A DNA stretch of 64,000 nucleotides, taken from contig JAJQEF010000003.1 of NCBI GenBank assembly GCA_021201795.1, forward strand, positions 62,001 through 126,000, in the 5' to 3' direction. Origin of the DNA: Rikenellaceae bacterium (GTDB lineage: Bacteria; Bacteroidota; Bacteroidia; Bacteroidales; Rikenellaceae). Shown one piece after another: positions 41,666-52,384 of this stretch. Position 1 is the stretch's first letter. Every line of letters starts with the position of its first letter. The notes under the pieces are model-generated. The model ran no database searches, had not been told where the DNA came from, and saw only the letters and a list, made by a program, of their open reading frames with translations. The translations under genes were made by a program, and so were the position numbers.

Positions 41666-42895
41666 ATGGATATACAGACAGTAAAACAGAGATTCGGAAT
41701 AATCGGCAGCAATGCAGAGATGAATCGTGCGCTTGAAGTCGCCCTCCGTGTCGCTGCTACTGATCTTTCAGTGCTGATTACGGGTGAAAGTGGTGTCGGT
41801 AAAGAATTTTTTCCACAAATTATCCATGCGTACAGTCCCCGTAAACACGGAAATTATATAGCTGTAAATTGCGGTGCTATTCCGGAAGGCACTATTGATT
41901 CCGAACTTTTCGGACACGAAAAAGGTGCATTCACCGGAGCGACTGAAAACCGTAAGGGTTATTTCGAAGTTGCAGACGGAGGTACTATATTCCTTGATGA
42001 AGTTGCGGAGCTACCGCTTACCACGCAGGTAAGGCTTCTGAGGATATTGCAGACCGGAGAGTTTATGAAAGTCGGATCATCCAAGATCCAAAAGACCAAT
42101 GTCCGAGTAGTAGCGGCTACTAATATTAATCTTAATCAGGCTATTTCCGAAAGTAAATTCAGGGAGGATCTTTATTACAGATTAAATACAGTTCCGATAG
42201 TGGTACCTCCGTTGAGGGAACGCAAGAAAGATATAAATATTTTGTTCCGGAAATTTGCATCGGATATAGCGCATCAGTACCGGATGCCTTCTATCAGCTT
42301 AAATGACGAAGCGAAGAAATTGCTTGAGAATTATTCGTGGAAAGGGAATATACGACAATTAAAGAATGTTGCGGAACAAATATCGGCAATCGAAGAAACG
42401 CGAGACATTACTGCTGAAGTGTTAAAAAAATATCTGCCGGATTACGATATGCCCCATCTACCGATGATCGTAAAGGAAAATAATTCCCATAGTGAAACGG
42501 ACCGGGATTTACTATACAAGATACTTTTCGACATGAAAGGCGACATTAATGATCTTAAGAAAATGGTGTTGGAACTTTCATCCAGAAATGATGCGGCTTC
42601 TTTTAACAGTAACAGCGATATTCCGCATTTTACATCATCCTCAGGATTATCCCTTCCTGCTGCGTCAACTCCTTATTTGGTTTCGGAGAATAATTATCAC
42701 GATGAATTTGCTGATTCCGAAGTGGTGGACGATATACCGCCGGAGGAAATGACTAAAGAGAAAATGCTGAGAGATCAGATATTGCGCGCTCTTCGCAAAC
42801 ACGGAGGCAAAAGAAAAGAGGCCGCAAAAGATTTATTTATATCGGAAAGAACATTATATAGAAAAATAAAAGAATTGGGAATTGATGAATATTAG
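41666..42895 (+). CDS. Sigma54-interacting transcriptional activator (AAA+, Fis-type HTH, no receiver domain)
   Basis: GESGVGKE Walker A, GAFTGA loop, GGTIFLDEVAELP Walker B, C-terminal HGGKRKEAAKDLFISERTLYRKIKELGI. Confidence 0.93.
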   Translation: MDIQTVKQRFGIIGSNAEMNRALEVALRVAATDLSVLITGESGVGKEFFPQIIHAYSPRKHGNYIAVNCGAIPEGTIDSELFGHEKGAFTGATENRKGYFEVADGGTIFLDEVAELPLTTQVRLLRILQTGEFMKVGSSKIQKTNVRVVAATNINLNQAISESKFREDLYYRLNTVPIVVPPLRERKKDINILFRKFASDIAHQYRMPSISLNDEAKKLLENYSWKGNIRQLKNVAEQISAIEETRDITAEVLKKYLPDYDMPHLPMIVKENNSHSETDRDLLYKILFDMKGDINDLKKMVLELSSRNDAASFNSNSDIPHFTSSSGLSLPAASTPYLVSENNYHDEFADSEVVDDIPPEEMTKEKMLRDQILRALRKHGGKRKEAAKDLFISERTLYRKIKELGIDEY

Positions 42896-43394
42896 GAAAA
42901 TATTGCTTTTAGTGATCGGAGGTTTATTTATTATCACGGGTTGTAAGGTGTCATATTCGTTAAGCGGTGCTTCAATTTCACCGGATGTCAAAACTGTAAG
43001 TGTAGCATACTTTCCGAATAGTGCAACAATGGTTTCCCCGATCCTTAGTTCGACATTTACGGATGAACTACAGTCTAAATTTGCCCGGCAGACAAAACTT
43101 ATTCAGGTGAGAGAGGAGGGGGACCTTGCATTCGAGGGTGAGATAATCGGTTATACTTCCACTCCGACAGCGGTGACAGCGGAAGAATATGCTACTAAAA
43201 ACAGGCTTACCATTACAGTCAGGGTGCGTTTCGCTAACCGAATTGAGCCGGAATACAGTTTTGAGCGAAATTTTTCCGCTTACGAAGAATATGACAGTAA
43301 CAGGATGCTGTCCGATGCGGAATCGGAACTAATCCCTGCAATTGTAGAACAGCTGGTAGACGATATTTTTAATGCGGCGGTTTCGAATTGGTAA
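42882..43394 (+). CDS. lptE: LptE family LPS-assembly lipoprotein
   Basis: Lipobox IITGCKVSYSLSGASISPDVKTVSVAYFPN; downstream of sigma54 activator and upstream of secG, a common Bacteroidetes order. Confidence 0.8.
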   Translation: MMNIRKILLLVIGGLFIITGCKVSYSLSGASISPDVKTVSVAYFPNSATMVSPILSSTFTDELQSKFARQTKLIQVREEGDLAFEGEIIGYTSTPTAVTAEEYATKNRLTITVRVRFANRIEPEYSFERNFSAYEEYDSNRMLSDAESELIPAIVEQLVDDIFNAAVSNW

Positions 43395-43921
43395 TAACAA
43401 TGAAATTTAATGAAATTATAGAAAAGGAAAATCTCACGGAACAAGATGTACTATATCTTGAGTATTTAACGGAAAGATTTCCTTACTTCACAGCGGCTAA
43501 GAATCTGTTGCTGGTATATTACAGGAATAACGGACAAACGGATAGATTTATCCGTTTACGAGATTCTATGGGACTGCGGTACAGCTTAATGGGTTTACCT
43601 GATTATGAGTCGGGAAAGTATGATTTTTCGCAATTAACTGCTCCGGATACGATGGATGTAATTTCAGAATTTTTAACCCGGGAGAATCTGCGCATAGTAC
43701 CGGATGAAAAACTTCCCGCATCGGAACATGAAATGTCCAGGCGCTCTTCCCGTGATTCGGACGATGACATGGTAAGCGAGCAATTGGCATTAATATATAG
43801 ACAACAGGGATTGATAGAAAAGTCCATTGAAATTTATAACAAATTAAATTTGAAATATCCGGAAAAAAGTATTTACTTTGCCGAGATTATTGAAGAATTG
43901 AAAAAAGAAAAATTAAAATAA
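43388..43921 (+). CDS. Hypothetical protein, possible TPR-like C-terminus
   Basis: 177 aa; VSEQLALIYRQQGLIEKSIEIYNKLNLKYPEKSIYFAEIIEELKKE. Confidence 0.65.
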   Translation: MVITMKFNEIIEKENLTEQDVLYLEYLTERFPYFTAAKNLLLVYYRNNGQTDRFIRLRDSMGLRYSLMGLPDYESGKYDFSQLTAPDTMDVISEFLTRENLRIVPDEKLPASEHEMSRRSSRDSDDDMVSEQLALIYRQQGLIEKSIEIYNKLNLKYPEKSIYFAEIIEELKKEKLK

Positions 43922-43942
43922 CTAACGTAAAAACCGACCGAA

Positions 43943-44305
43943 ATGCATATTTTTTGTATTGTTCTCATTATAATCGCAAGTTTTCTGATAATATTGTCCG
44001 TGTTGGCTCAAAACCCCAAAGGAGGGATGGCTGCTAATTTCGGAGTATCGAATCAGGTAATGGGTGTTCGCCAAACTTCTGATTTTCTTGAAAAATTTAC
44101 ATGGGGTCTTGCGATCGCTATCGTAGTTCTCAGTCTTGTGGCTACTATGACGATGCCCTCGGAAAATATATCTTCCAGTAAATCCGAACTTGAAAGAAGC
44201 ATCGAGCAGACGATAGATCCGGATCAGACTTTCTCTCCTTTCCAGATACCTGTGGACGCTGAAGAATTAATCCCGGCACAGGAAGGTGAACCTGCAGAAG
44301 AATAG
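43943..44305 (+). CDS. secG: Preprotein translocase subunit SecG
   Basis: VLIIIASFLIILSVLAQNPKGGMAANFGVSNQVMGVRQTSDFLEKFTWGLAIAIVVLSL. Confidence 0.92.
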   Translation: MHIFCIVLIIIASFLIILSVLAQNPKGGMAANFGVSNQVMGVRQTSDFLEKFTWGLAIAIVVLSLVATMTMPSENISSSKSELERSIEQTIDPDQTFSPFQIPVDAEELIPAQEGEPAEE

Positions 44306-44327
44306 AAATTAATTTCTCATTATAATG

Positions 44328-44360
44328 GAGTATGGTATTATAATTACCATACTCTTTTTT
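44328..44360 (+). terminator. Rho-independent terminator after secG
   Basis: GAGTATGGTA-loop-TACCATACTC followed by T7. Confidence 0.85.
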
Positions 44361-44391
44361 TATTTTTGCTTAAACCGTTTAAAACAGTCAT

Positions 44392-47013
44392 ATGAAAAAA
44401 CTGACGTTCTTTTTATTAACAGTATCTTTTTTATATACTGCAAGCGCTGCGGAGCGACAATTCGGCAGAAATTTTCCTGATAAAATAAATGTTCCGGTAT
44501 CCGGTACAAATTATGCGGAAGGGCTAATCAAGGAAAAACTTAACCGTGGGCTCGTTGCCATACATCAGGGTAACGGAGATGTGTCCATCGCATGGCGGAT
44601 ATTTAGAGAAGATCCGACGAGCATCGCGTTTGATATTTATAAATCAGTCAATGGAGCGGTACCTGTAAAGATCAACAAAGGTCCATTGATAACTTCCACG
44701 TATTTTGTTGAGCGCGGAGTTGATACTTCTGTAGATAACAAGTATTTTCTGCATTTATCGGGAAGCGATGTACAAATAGGAACATACGAGCTTACGGCTG
44801 ATCGTGCCAAAGTTCCGTATATTTCCATTCCTATAGAACCTCTGGATTTTGATACGCTTAATCTTTATCATCCTAACGATATATCCGTAGGGGATCTTGA
44901 CGGAAATGGTGAACTGGAGATCGTAGTGAAGCGCATAGGTGCGAATTATGCTTGTTCGCAGGCAGGATTATGCCCGGGAGGCGTCATTCTTGAAGCATAT
45001 AAACTCGATGGAACGAGGCTGTGGCAGATCGATCTTGGTCCTAATATAAGGTCTGGAGCACAGTATCTTCAATTCCTTGTCTATGATTTCGACGGAGACG
45101 GACGTGCTGAAGTTGCGATGAAGACGTCGGAAGGAACCATTTTTGGAGACGGACAGATTATTGGAGACACTGACGGCGACGGAATAACCGATTACAGAAT
45201 TATGGATCCGACTTTGAGAACATACGGAAAAATACTAAGCGGTCCGGAATTTTTCTCGGTAGTCGATGGGGAAACCGGAGCAGAACTTGCTCGTGGCCCG
45301 TGGATCGAACGTGGAAAATCGGAAGATTGGGGTGATAATTACGGCAACCGTGTAGATCGCCAGCTTGGAGCAGTCGGATATTTCGATGGTAAGAATCCCG
45401 GGATCTTCTGGGGGCGCGGGTATAACGGTAGATCTGTTATGCACGCTTGGAACTTTGTCGATGGTAAACTTGAACAGCTTTGGACGCTGGATACCAATAA
45501 CGAACCTTATCACGATTATGCTAATCAGGGTAACCATAACATAAGTATAGGGGATGTCGACGGAGACGGAAAAGATGAAATAATGTATGGAGCATGTGCT
45601 ATAGACCATGACGGTTCGCCTCTTGATTCAACTAAATTGGGACACGGCGATGCCATGCATATGACGAATATAGATCCTTCACGGCCAGGTCTGGAAGTTT
45701 GGCAGGGGCATGAATACGGCCCGAACGGTTCTTCTCTTCGGGATGCCCGTACAGGTGAACTTCTTGTTCATATTTCTCATGCTGACGATGTGGGGCGCGC
45801 TATGTCTTCGGATATAGATCCGCGTTATCCGGGTAATGAAATATGGTCGTCGCGATCAGGCGGACTGCTCTCGTCGAAAGGGGAACTGATATATGAAAGA
45901 ACTCCTTCGATCAATATGGCGGTTTGGTGGGACGGCGATCTTACACGTGAACTTCTCGATGGCGTAAGGATAGAAAAATGGCACGGTTTCGGTACGACGA
46001 CTATTTTTGACGGTCGGGAACTGGGAATTGCATCGAACAATGGAACTAAAGCTAATCCATGCCTTATAGCCGATATATTTGGAGACTGGAGAGAAGAGGT
46101 TATATGGCGTAATGCTGATAATAGTGAAATAAGGATCTATATGACGCCTCATCCGACAGCTTACCGTTTCCCTACATTCATGCAGGATGTTATATATAGG
46201 CTGACTGTCGCTCAGCAGAATGTGGGATATAACCAACCGACTCATTACGGTAATTATTTTGGAACCGATTATGATCCTGTTATGACGGAACGATTTGCTG
46301 AAATGGACGATGTTAACTGGAAAGTGAAGTTCCATGACGACGGCAAATCGAGGTGGGAAAAGAAATGGTTCCTTGACGGAGATAAAGCGACTGTGGTAAA
46401 TACCGAAGAAGGCATCGAGTTTCATGCCGGTCCGGATTTAGCTTCAGATGCGGATCATTCGGTACTTTGGACGAAGGATAGTTTCGACGGAGATATAAAG
46501 ATTGAATATGAATTTACAAGGTTGGATGATCTCGACCGTTTTGTAAATATAATTTATATACAGGCGGAAGGCAGCGGAGAACCCGGATATGACCGTGATA
46601 TTTATAAATGGAGGGATAAACGCGCAGTTCCTGCCATGAGTAAGTATTTCAACCACATGAATACCCTGCATATAAGTTATGCCGCTTATGAAAATGATCC
46701 GGATGTACGTAATACCGATTATATCCGGGGAAGACGTTATATGCCGGATAATAAAAAAGGATTGCGTGATACCGAACTCACTCCGGAATATTTGTTCCCG
46801 TTATTGTTCAAACCTATGGAAACCTATCGCATGACGTTTATCAAAAGAGGTACGGAGATAATAATGAAAGTCAGCGGAGACGGAAACGACAGATATTTCT
46901 ATTTCAGTGCGGAAGATTATCCTCCTATTGAGTCCGGACGCGTCGGATTACGACAGATGAGCGGACGGAAATCGGTCTATTCGAATGTAAAAATATCGAC
47001 GTATAACAAATAG
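44392..47013 (+). CDS. Rhamnogalacturonan lyase (PL11)
   Basis: LNRGLVAIHQGNGDVSIAWRIFREDPTSIAFDIYKSVNG; repeated DGDG metal-binding-like motifs; EKWHGFGTTTIFDGRELGIASNNGTKANPCLIADIFGDWREEVIWR. Confidence 0.92.
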   Translation: MKKLTFFLLTVSFLYTASAAERQFGRNFPDKINVPVSGTNYAEGLIKEKLNRGLVAIHQGNGDVSIAWRIFREDPTSIAFDIYKSVNGAVPVKINKGPLITSTYFVERGVDTSVDNKYFLHLSGSDVQIGTYELTADRAKVPYISIPIEPLDFDTLNLYHPNDISVGDLDGNGELEIVVKRIGANYACSQAGLCPGGVILEAYKLDGTRLWQIDLGPNIRSGAQYLQFLVYDFDGDGRAEVAMKTSEGTIFGDGQIIGDTDGDGITDYRIMDPTLRTYGKILSGPEFFSVVDGETGAELARGPWIERGKSEDWGDNYGNRVDRQLGAVGYFDGKNPGIFWGRGYNGRSVMHAWNFVDGKLEQLWTLDTNNEPYHDYANQGNHNISIGDVDGDGKDEIMYGACAIDHDGSPLDSTKLGHGDAMHMTNIDPSRPGLEVWQGHEYGPNGSSLRDARTGELLVHISHADDVGRAMSSDIDPRYPGNEIWSSRSGGLLSSKGELIYERTPSINMAVWWDGDLTRELLDGVRIEKWHGFGTTTIFDGRELGIASNNGTKANPCLIADIFGDWREEVIWRNADNSEIRIYMTPHPTAYRFPTFMQDVIYRLTVAQQNVGYNQPTHYGNYFGTDYDPVMTERFAEMDDVNWKVKFHDDGKSRWEKKWFLDGDKATVVNTEEGIEFHAGPDLASDADHSVLWTKDSFDGDIKIEYEFTRLDDLDRFVNIIYIQAEGSGEPGYDRDIYKWRDKRAVPAMSKYFNHMNTLHISYAAYENDPDVRNTDYIRGRRYMPDNKKGLRDTELTPEYLFPLLFKPMETYRMTFIKRGTEIIMKVSGDGNDRYFYFSAEDYPPIESGRVGLRQMSGRKSVYSNVKISTYNK

Positions 47014-47074
47014 AAATGTAATATAAATATTAGGCGATCCGTACTTTTTGCAGGTGCGGATCGTTGTTTTAAAT

Positions 47075-48145
47075 ATGCCTCAAAGGAAGATAATACATAT
47101 AGATATGGATGCCTTCTATGCGTCCATAGAACAAAGGGATGATGTGTCCCTTAGAGGTAAACCTGTTGCCGTTGGATATTCAGGAGACAGGGGCGTAGTA
47201 GCTGCCGCAAGCTACGAGGCACGTAAGTTTGGCATACGTTCCGCCATGCCGTCGGTTACAGCCAAAAAGAAATGTACTTCGCTTATATTCGTTCCTGCCC
47301 GATTCGATGTGTATAGGGCTGTTTCCGCCCAGATAATGGATGTTTTCAGGGAATATACGGATATAGTCGAGCCTTTATCGCTCGATGAGGCATTCCTTGA
47401 CGTTACGGACAATAAAAAGAATAATCCATCAGCTACATTGATAGCCAGGGAAATTAAATTGAAGATAAAGGAACGTACTGGGTTGACTGCTTCCGCCGGA
47501 GTATCTGTAAATAAATTCCTTGCAAAGGTAGCCTCCGACATGGGTAAACCGGACGGTCTGTTCGTTATCAAACCGGAGGATGTAGATGTGTTCGTGAGGA
47601 ATCTTAGAATAGAGGATTTTTACGGGGTGGGGCGGGTTACTGCTGTCAAAATGCATGAACTCGGGATTGCTACGGGAAGCGATCTCCGGAATATTTCCGA
47701 AGAAGGACTTACGCGGCACTTCGGTAAAGCAGGCCATAGTTATTATAATTTCGCACGCGGCATAGATAACCGAGAAGTTTGCCCGGACAGGATACGAAAA
47801 TCTGTTGGGAAAGAGAATACCTTCCTAAAGGATCTGGTTGACCGTGAAGAAATAATGAGTGAACTGGACGTTGTGGCAGGAGTAGTGTGGGACAGGGTGT
47901 CCACTAAAAATTTTCGCGGGCGCACGGTGACGCTTAAAATAAAATATTCCGATTTCGATATTATGACTCGCAGTCTGACGTTCCCGGATTTTATAAGAGA
48001 CTACCATGTATTTTACGATACTTCGGTGAATCTCATGAACAGCGTTAATCTGAACGGAAGAAAAATAAGGCTTATAGGGTTGACAGTTAGTAATGTCGAA
48101 CTTCCTAAAAAGCTGGATGCCCGACAACTACGATTCGATTTTTAA
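47075..48145 (+). CDS. dinB: DNA polymerase IV
   Basis: IIHIDMDAFYASIEQRD, RGVVAAASYEARKFGIRSAMPS, PLSLDEAFLDVT; ATG at 47075 preferred. Confidence 0.95.
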   Translation: MPQRKIIHIDMDAFYASIEQRDDVSLRGKPVAVGYSGDRGVVAAASYEARKFGIRSAMPSVTAKKKCTSLIFVPARFDVYRAVSAQIMDVFREYTDIVEPLSLDEAFLDVTDNKKNNPSATLIAREIKLKIKERTGLTASAGVSVNKFLAKVASDMGKPDGLFVIKPEDVDVFVRNLRIEDFYGVGRVTAVKMHELGIATGSDLRNISEEGLTRHFGKAGHSYYNFARGIDNREVCPDRIRKSVGKENTFLKDLVDREEIMSELDVVAGVVWDRVSTKNFRGRTVTLKIKYSDFDIMTRSLTFPDFIRDYHVFYDTSVNLMNSVNLNGRKIRLIGLTVSNVELPKKLDARQLRFDF

Positions 48146-48154
48146 GAATTACTT

Positions 48155-50176
48155 CTATTTTTCTTTTACACACCTTACGTTCATTCCGTAACTTTGACGT
48201 GTTCTTCCCGAAAAAGTCTGTGTTCCTGCCAATGCTGTATTCATATTAATGAAAATCCCTCCGAGGTTATACAGTGTATTTGCATCTCTTGTAGAATTAG
48301 CGTGCCATATCCGTATAAAATAATCTATCTGCGTAAATGCTCCGGTAGTTCCGCCTGTTCCGCTATCCATCATTCCGTTGGCCGGGAAATAAACTACTGA
48401 TCCGTCTGGATAAGACAGATTTAAGCCGTTAGTTGTGATCGATAAATATTGTTTTATGTCCTGCGTGCCTATAGCCCAAGGTGAATAATTAGTAACATAG
48501 GGTACCCTCCACCCTCGGGGGCACGGATCGTAAATCCCTTTTTTTCCGGAAATAGTATACCATAGATATTGGTAATTCTGCATGATATCACCCGAATACC
48601 ACTCCATAGTTCCGTAATTACTGTATTGCCCTACGCTGTAAAATGTATAGGGATGTTTTACCGAATTCGCCATGTTTGGTGAAGCTGGCTGATCGTCGTA
48701 TATTACATATAGCCGCTGTCCGTTTTTATCGTAAAGTGGCATATGGTCGTAGGTATTGCTCGAACTTAAAGATGCGGGACGAGGGAACGGGTCCTTCCTG
48801 CCATGCTGGTAATACATCCCGAAGCTTTGCAGATCTCCCGGGGTTTTGGAGAGAGCGCCGAGATTCCGGTCCATTATAGTGTTATCTTCCATTCCGTTAT
48901 TGCGAAACAGGTTCTCCGTTTCCGGATCGTAATTTGTAACCCATATATGCCAGCTCCAGCGCAAGGTTCCGCCGATGTATACGCCGACAAGTGCGTTGCC
49001 TTCGCCCTTACTTCCTTCTGTGTATACCGTGATTAGGGATTGCCTGTCTTTGCCTTCTACTTCGATTCTTTTTATGAGTCCCGGAATTTCCTCCCATATT
49101 ACTTCGGAGGTGACTTTGCCGGAGAGGTCAACGTTTTTCGGATCTAACGGTACTTGTGTAGCCCATACCGTATACGCTTTGAGTACGGGAATCTCCTGAT
49201 ACATTCCCGGTTTTACTATATAGCAGTTGGGGCTGGTCAGGGATTCTTCCGGATAACTATCGATATATTCCGGAATCTCGATCCAGTCCGACAATTCATA
49301 TTCGACGGATATAGTATCCCTGTCCACCCGTACATTGATATTATAACGCGTGCCGCTTTCGAAAATGTAATTAGCAACAATTTGTGCAGTACGGTATTTT
49401 TTATAATTTATATTCGGTATTTGAAGTGAAAAATACCTGTTGCTCTCAGGTGTCGGAGGAGTAGGAAGGACCATAGCTTCCGCATAAGAACTGTTGTGGT
49501 GCAGCGGAGCGATATCCCTTATCGATCCCGATTCATAAGTGAATGATCCGTTATCCATAAACATTCCTCCTTCGGTGTACATTCCGTGCACGGTAACTTT
49601 AATATCCTCGAGTTCTTCGATAGAAACATCCCCTGCCGGCAGGAAATTAAAAACCAGATGCGACATCATATGTTCGAACTTAAGCGGAACCACAGGATCG
49701 AGCAGGTTCATTCCTGTAACATTATTACTATACACTAAATCCAATGCAGGTATATTCGACTGATCGTTTATATTTATCGGATACAAATATCTGTTACCGA
49801 TGATCTGTATATTTTCGGATTCTGTAAACGGATGATAGGCGACGAAATCCACAAGAGATGTATCCGACGGGAAATAAACTGTTTCTGTTATAATGTACGG
49901 CACAAACTCTCCATCGCCGTCTTCTGTGATATATTTCCTGTTAAAGGCATTATTGGAAATGTTTTCATATGCAAGGACAGTCCCGTTATCGATCATAAAA
50001 ATTCCCATCATATCGCCGTTGTGCCATGTGTTATCCGAAGCGCGCGACGCGGCTTCTCCTTGTTCCCCGTAAGTTGCGAATTGTACGGCGATCTTACTGA
50101 TTACTTTAATATCGGGATCTTTGGTACAGGAAGCGAACAAGAAAACCGAGAAACAAATTATGGTTAAATTTTTCAT
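48155..50176 (-). CDS. Fimbrillin-like (Mfa-like) lipoprotein with C-terminal FISUMP-like domain
   Basis: Lipobox VFLFASCTKD; GDMMGIFMI..., YPFTESENIQI; C-terminal MDRNLGALSKTPGDLQSFGMYYQHGRKDPFPRP...DPCPRGWRVPY...VRCVKEK. Confidence 0.75.
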   Translation of the reverse strand: MKNLTIICFSVFLFASCTKDPDIKVISKIAVQFATYGEQGEAASRASDNTWHNGDMMGIFMIDNGTVLAYENISNNAFNRKYITEDGDGEFVPYIITETVYFPSDTSLVDFVAYHPFTESENIQIIGNRYLYPININDQSNIPALDLVYSNNVTGMNLLDPVVPLKFEHMMSHLVFNFLPAGDVSIEELEDIKVTVHGMYTEGGMFMDNGSFTYESGSIRDIAPLHHNSSYAEAMVLPTPPTPESNRYFSLQIPNINYKKYRTAQIVANYIFESGTRYNINVRVDRDTISVEYELSDWIEIPEYIDSYPEESLTSPNCYIVKPGMYQEIPVLKAYTVWATQVPLDPKNVDLSGKVTSEVIWEEIPGLIKRIEVEGKDRQSLITVYTEGSKGEGNALVGVYIGGTLRWSWHIWVTNYDPETENLFRNNGMEDNTIMDRNLGALSKTPGDLQSFGMYYQHGRKDPFPRPASLSSSNTYDHMPLYDKNGQRLYVIYDDQPASPNMANSVKHPYTFYSVGQYSNYGTMEWYSGDIMQNYQYLWYTISGKKGIYDPCPRGWRVPYVTNYSPWAIGTQDIKQYLSITTNGLNLSYPDGSVVYFPANGMMDSGTGGTTGAFTQIDYFIRIWHANSTRDANTLYNLGGIFINMNTALAGTQTFSGRTRQSYGMNVRCVKEK

Positions 50177-50188
50177 TTACCTGAGGTT

Positions 50189-52135
50189 TTATTCGTTAGC
50201 AAGGTCGCGTACACATCTTACGGGAAGTCCGTATGCTCGGGGATGGAATGCCCTTGAAATATTACCGCCAAATGAGAACCAGCCCGCGCCCGGTGCACCG
50301 TTCTGTTCGACGGACGTTGCATCTGCGGTTGCCGACCAGTAATATCCGGCGGGGCCAGTGTTGTAAAAATCACCGGTCATGCTAAAATGCCGTACACCTG
50401 CCGCGGGCCAGTAATCGACCCCGTCCCTTAAAATGCCGTATGACGTACTTTGAGTATTAGATGTGTTGAAATCTTCCCATGGACTTCGGTTACCCCTGTA
50501 AGGCGGAACCTTCCATCCCCTCGGACGCGGATCGAAAACTGTTTTCGATCCGTCGACATTCTCCCATAAGTATGCATTTTGTAGCGCTTTGTCGTTGGTA
50601 TACCAATCGTTTGTACTGCTGTTGTATTCAGGCTCGTTCGTCGAGTAAGTGTAATAAAACGTAGTGGGATTATTTATGCTGTTTGCCAGGTTGTATTGAT
50701 TTGAAACACGGGCAAAAAGAGTCGAGTTGTAGTCTCCATACACTGTAGTATGATTTTGCGTTGTTCCGCTGATTGTCGCAGGACCCGGGAATGGATATTT
50801 TCTTCCCCATTGGTAAAATAATCCATAAGATGAGATATTGCCCGGAGTTTTGCTCATGGCTCCGAGATTGCGATCCATAAAAATGTATTCCGCACTTCCG
50901 TTATTATAAATATAGTGTGATAGTTTAGGGTCGTAATTTGTAACCCATATATGCCAGCTCCATCTTAACTGTCCGTCTATAAATGCCCCTATCACTGCAT
51001 TGCCCTCCCTTCCGCTTCCGGAAACAGTGGCGACCGCTGTTGTCTGGGAGCCTAAGGTGCTGAATGTGATCAGATTCTCCGTGTCTGACCATAGGACTTT
51101 AAGCGTAATTTCGTCGGTTAAATTCGGGTTAGTGGCATAAAGTTCCGGATTTTCGAGCCATATGGTATATGCTCGTGCCAAAGGTATGGTCACAGACCCG
51201 TTCGGACGTACGATGTAACAATTGGCCATCTCGTCGTCGATCTTATATAAGGTCGTATTGAAATTATAAGCATAGCCTCCTTCGAATGTGCGTGTTTCAG
51301 GGTTGGATATATAATATAGGTCGTTGTCCTCCTCGACTACTATTAATGGAGTATTCGCGATAGAAGTTTGTTCAGGGACGTAAATTCTGTAGATACCGTC
51401 GTAACTTTTGATCATGGGAAGATTTGAATAGGCATTTGATGGGACAAGCTCATTCGCTTGATTCGGGGCTGAAAGGTTAAGAGGGCCATAATAAAGGGCA
51501 TTTAGCAGGGTAACCGTTATATTTTCATACAGCATATCATCCGGTATGGTAGCTTGTATAAGGGCGAGTTTGTGCTTGAAATTGAAAACAACTTGTTTAT
51601 TATTCTTCGATTTATTTATACTACGCGATGTTAATATCTCATGACTTTTTGACTTGGCATTGTAATAAAGGACCTGGGCTGCGGTAGTCACTGTTGCATT
51701 ATATGGGTAATATGCGTAAAAATCGACCGGAGTACCGTCGCTCGGAAAAATATATGGGCTGTGGGTGGTTGTCCAACTGTCGGTGGAGGAGTTATACGTA
51801 TATTTTACGTTATACATAATATAGTTACCTGCAGCTGCAGTCGTAGGGTAAACCTGAATTCCAGGGGCAGACGGAGAGCGTTGTACAGCGAAAACCCCTA
51901 TTGCGTCCCCGTCGTCAAAATGGGATTTTAAATTAGACTCGGGAGTAAACTTAGATTCTGCAAGTTCTTCGATTTCGACATAAATGATTATGTTTTCAGA
52001 GTCACCAACTATCTCAAGATCCGATCTATCCGTGCATGAAACGCAGATGAAAATGCAAATTAACCATATATAATACTTCTTGAATGACATAATAGCGTTG
52101 TGATCTTGTCGCATAAGTAAACGATGATAATACAA
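50189..52135 (-). CDS. Fimbrillin-like (Mfa-like) lipoprotein with C-terminal FISUMP-like domain, paralog of the adjacent gene
   Basis: Lipobox IFICVSCTDR (N-terminal extension uncertain, ATG at 52090 likely); MDRNLGAMSKTPGNISSYGLFYQWGRKYPFPGP...DPRPRGWKVPP...GYYWSATAD...GLPVRCVRD. Confidence 0.75.
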   Translation of the reverse strand: MYYHRLLMRQDHNAIMSFKKYYIWLICIFICVSCTDRSDLEIVGDSENIIIYVEIEELAESKFTPESNLKSHFDDGDAIGVFAVQRSPSAPGIQVYPTTAAAGNYIMYNVKYTYNSSTDSWTTTHSPYIFPSDGTPVDFYAYYPYNATVTTAAQVLYYNAKSKSHEILTSRSINKSKNNKQVVFNFKHKLALIQATIPDDMLYENITVTLLNALYYGPLNLSAPNQANELVPSNAYSNLPMIKSYDGIYRIYVPEQTSIANTPLIVVEEDNDLYYISNPETRTFEGGYAYNFNTTLYKIDDEMANCYIVRPNGSVTIPLARAYTIWLENPELYATNPNLTDEITLKVLWSDTENLITFSTLGSQTTAVATVSGSGREGNAVIGAFIDGQLRWSWHIWVTNYDPKLSHYIYNNGSAEYIFMDRNLGAMSKTPGNISSYGLFYQWGRKYPFPGPATISGTTQNHTTVYGDYNSTLFARVSNQYNLANSINNPTTFYYTYSTNEPEYNSSTNDWYTNDKALQNAYLWENVDGSKTVFDPRPRGWKVPPYRGNRSPWEDFNTSNTQSTSYGILRDGVDYWPAAGVRHFSMTGDFYNTGPAGYYWSATADATSVEQNGAPGAGWFSFGGNISRAFHPRAYGLPVRCVRDLANE

Positions 52136-52384
52136 ATGTATTATATAACGTAATAAATTATCCTGAAGTTGCGGAAATAGAAACGAATCGATAGTGTAAT
52201 ATATAAAAATGTTTTGGATATGATAACTGATTTGATATGTAAAAAATTATCCGCAGTGTTAAATAATATTACCGTAAAGAGAATAAATGGGTATGTAAAT
52301 TGCATTTAAGGACATAGAGGTTAATGAATATGGTCGGATTGACGCATCGACATTACTATCTATTAATTTATAAATTATACAATT

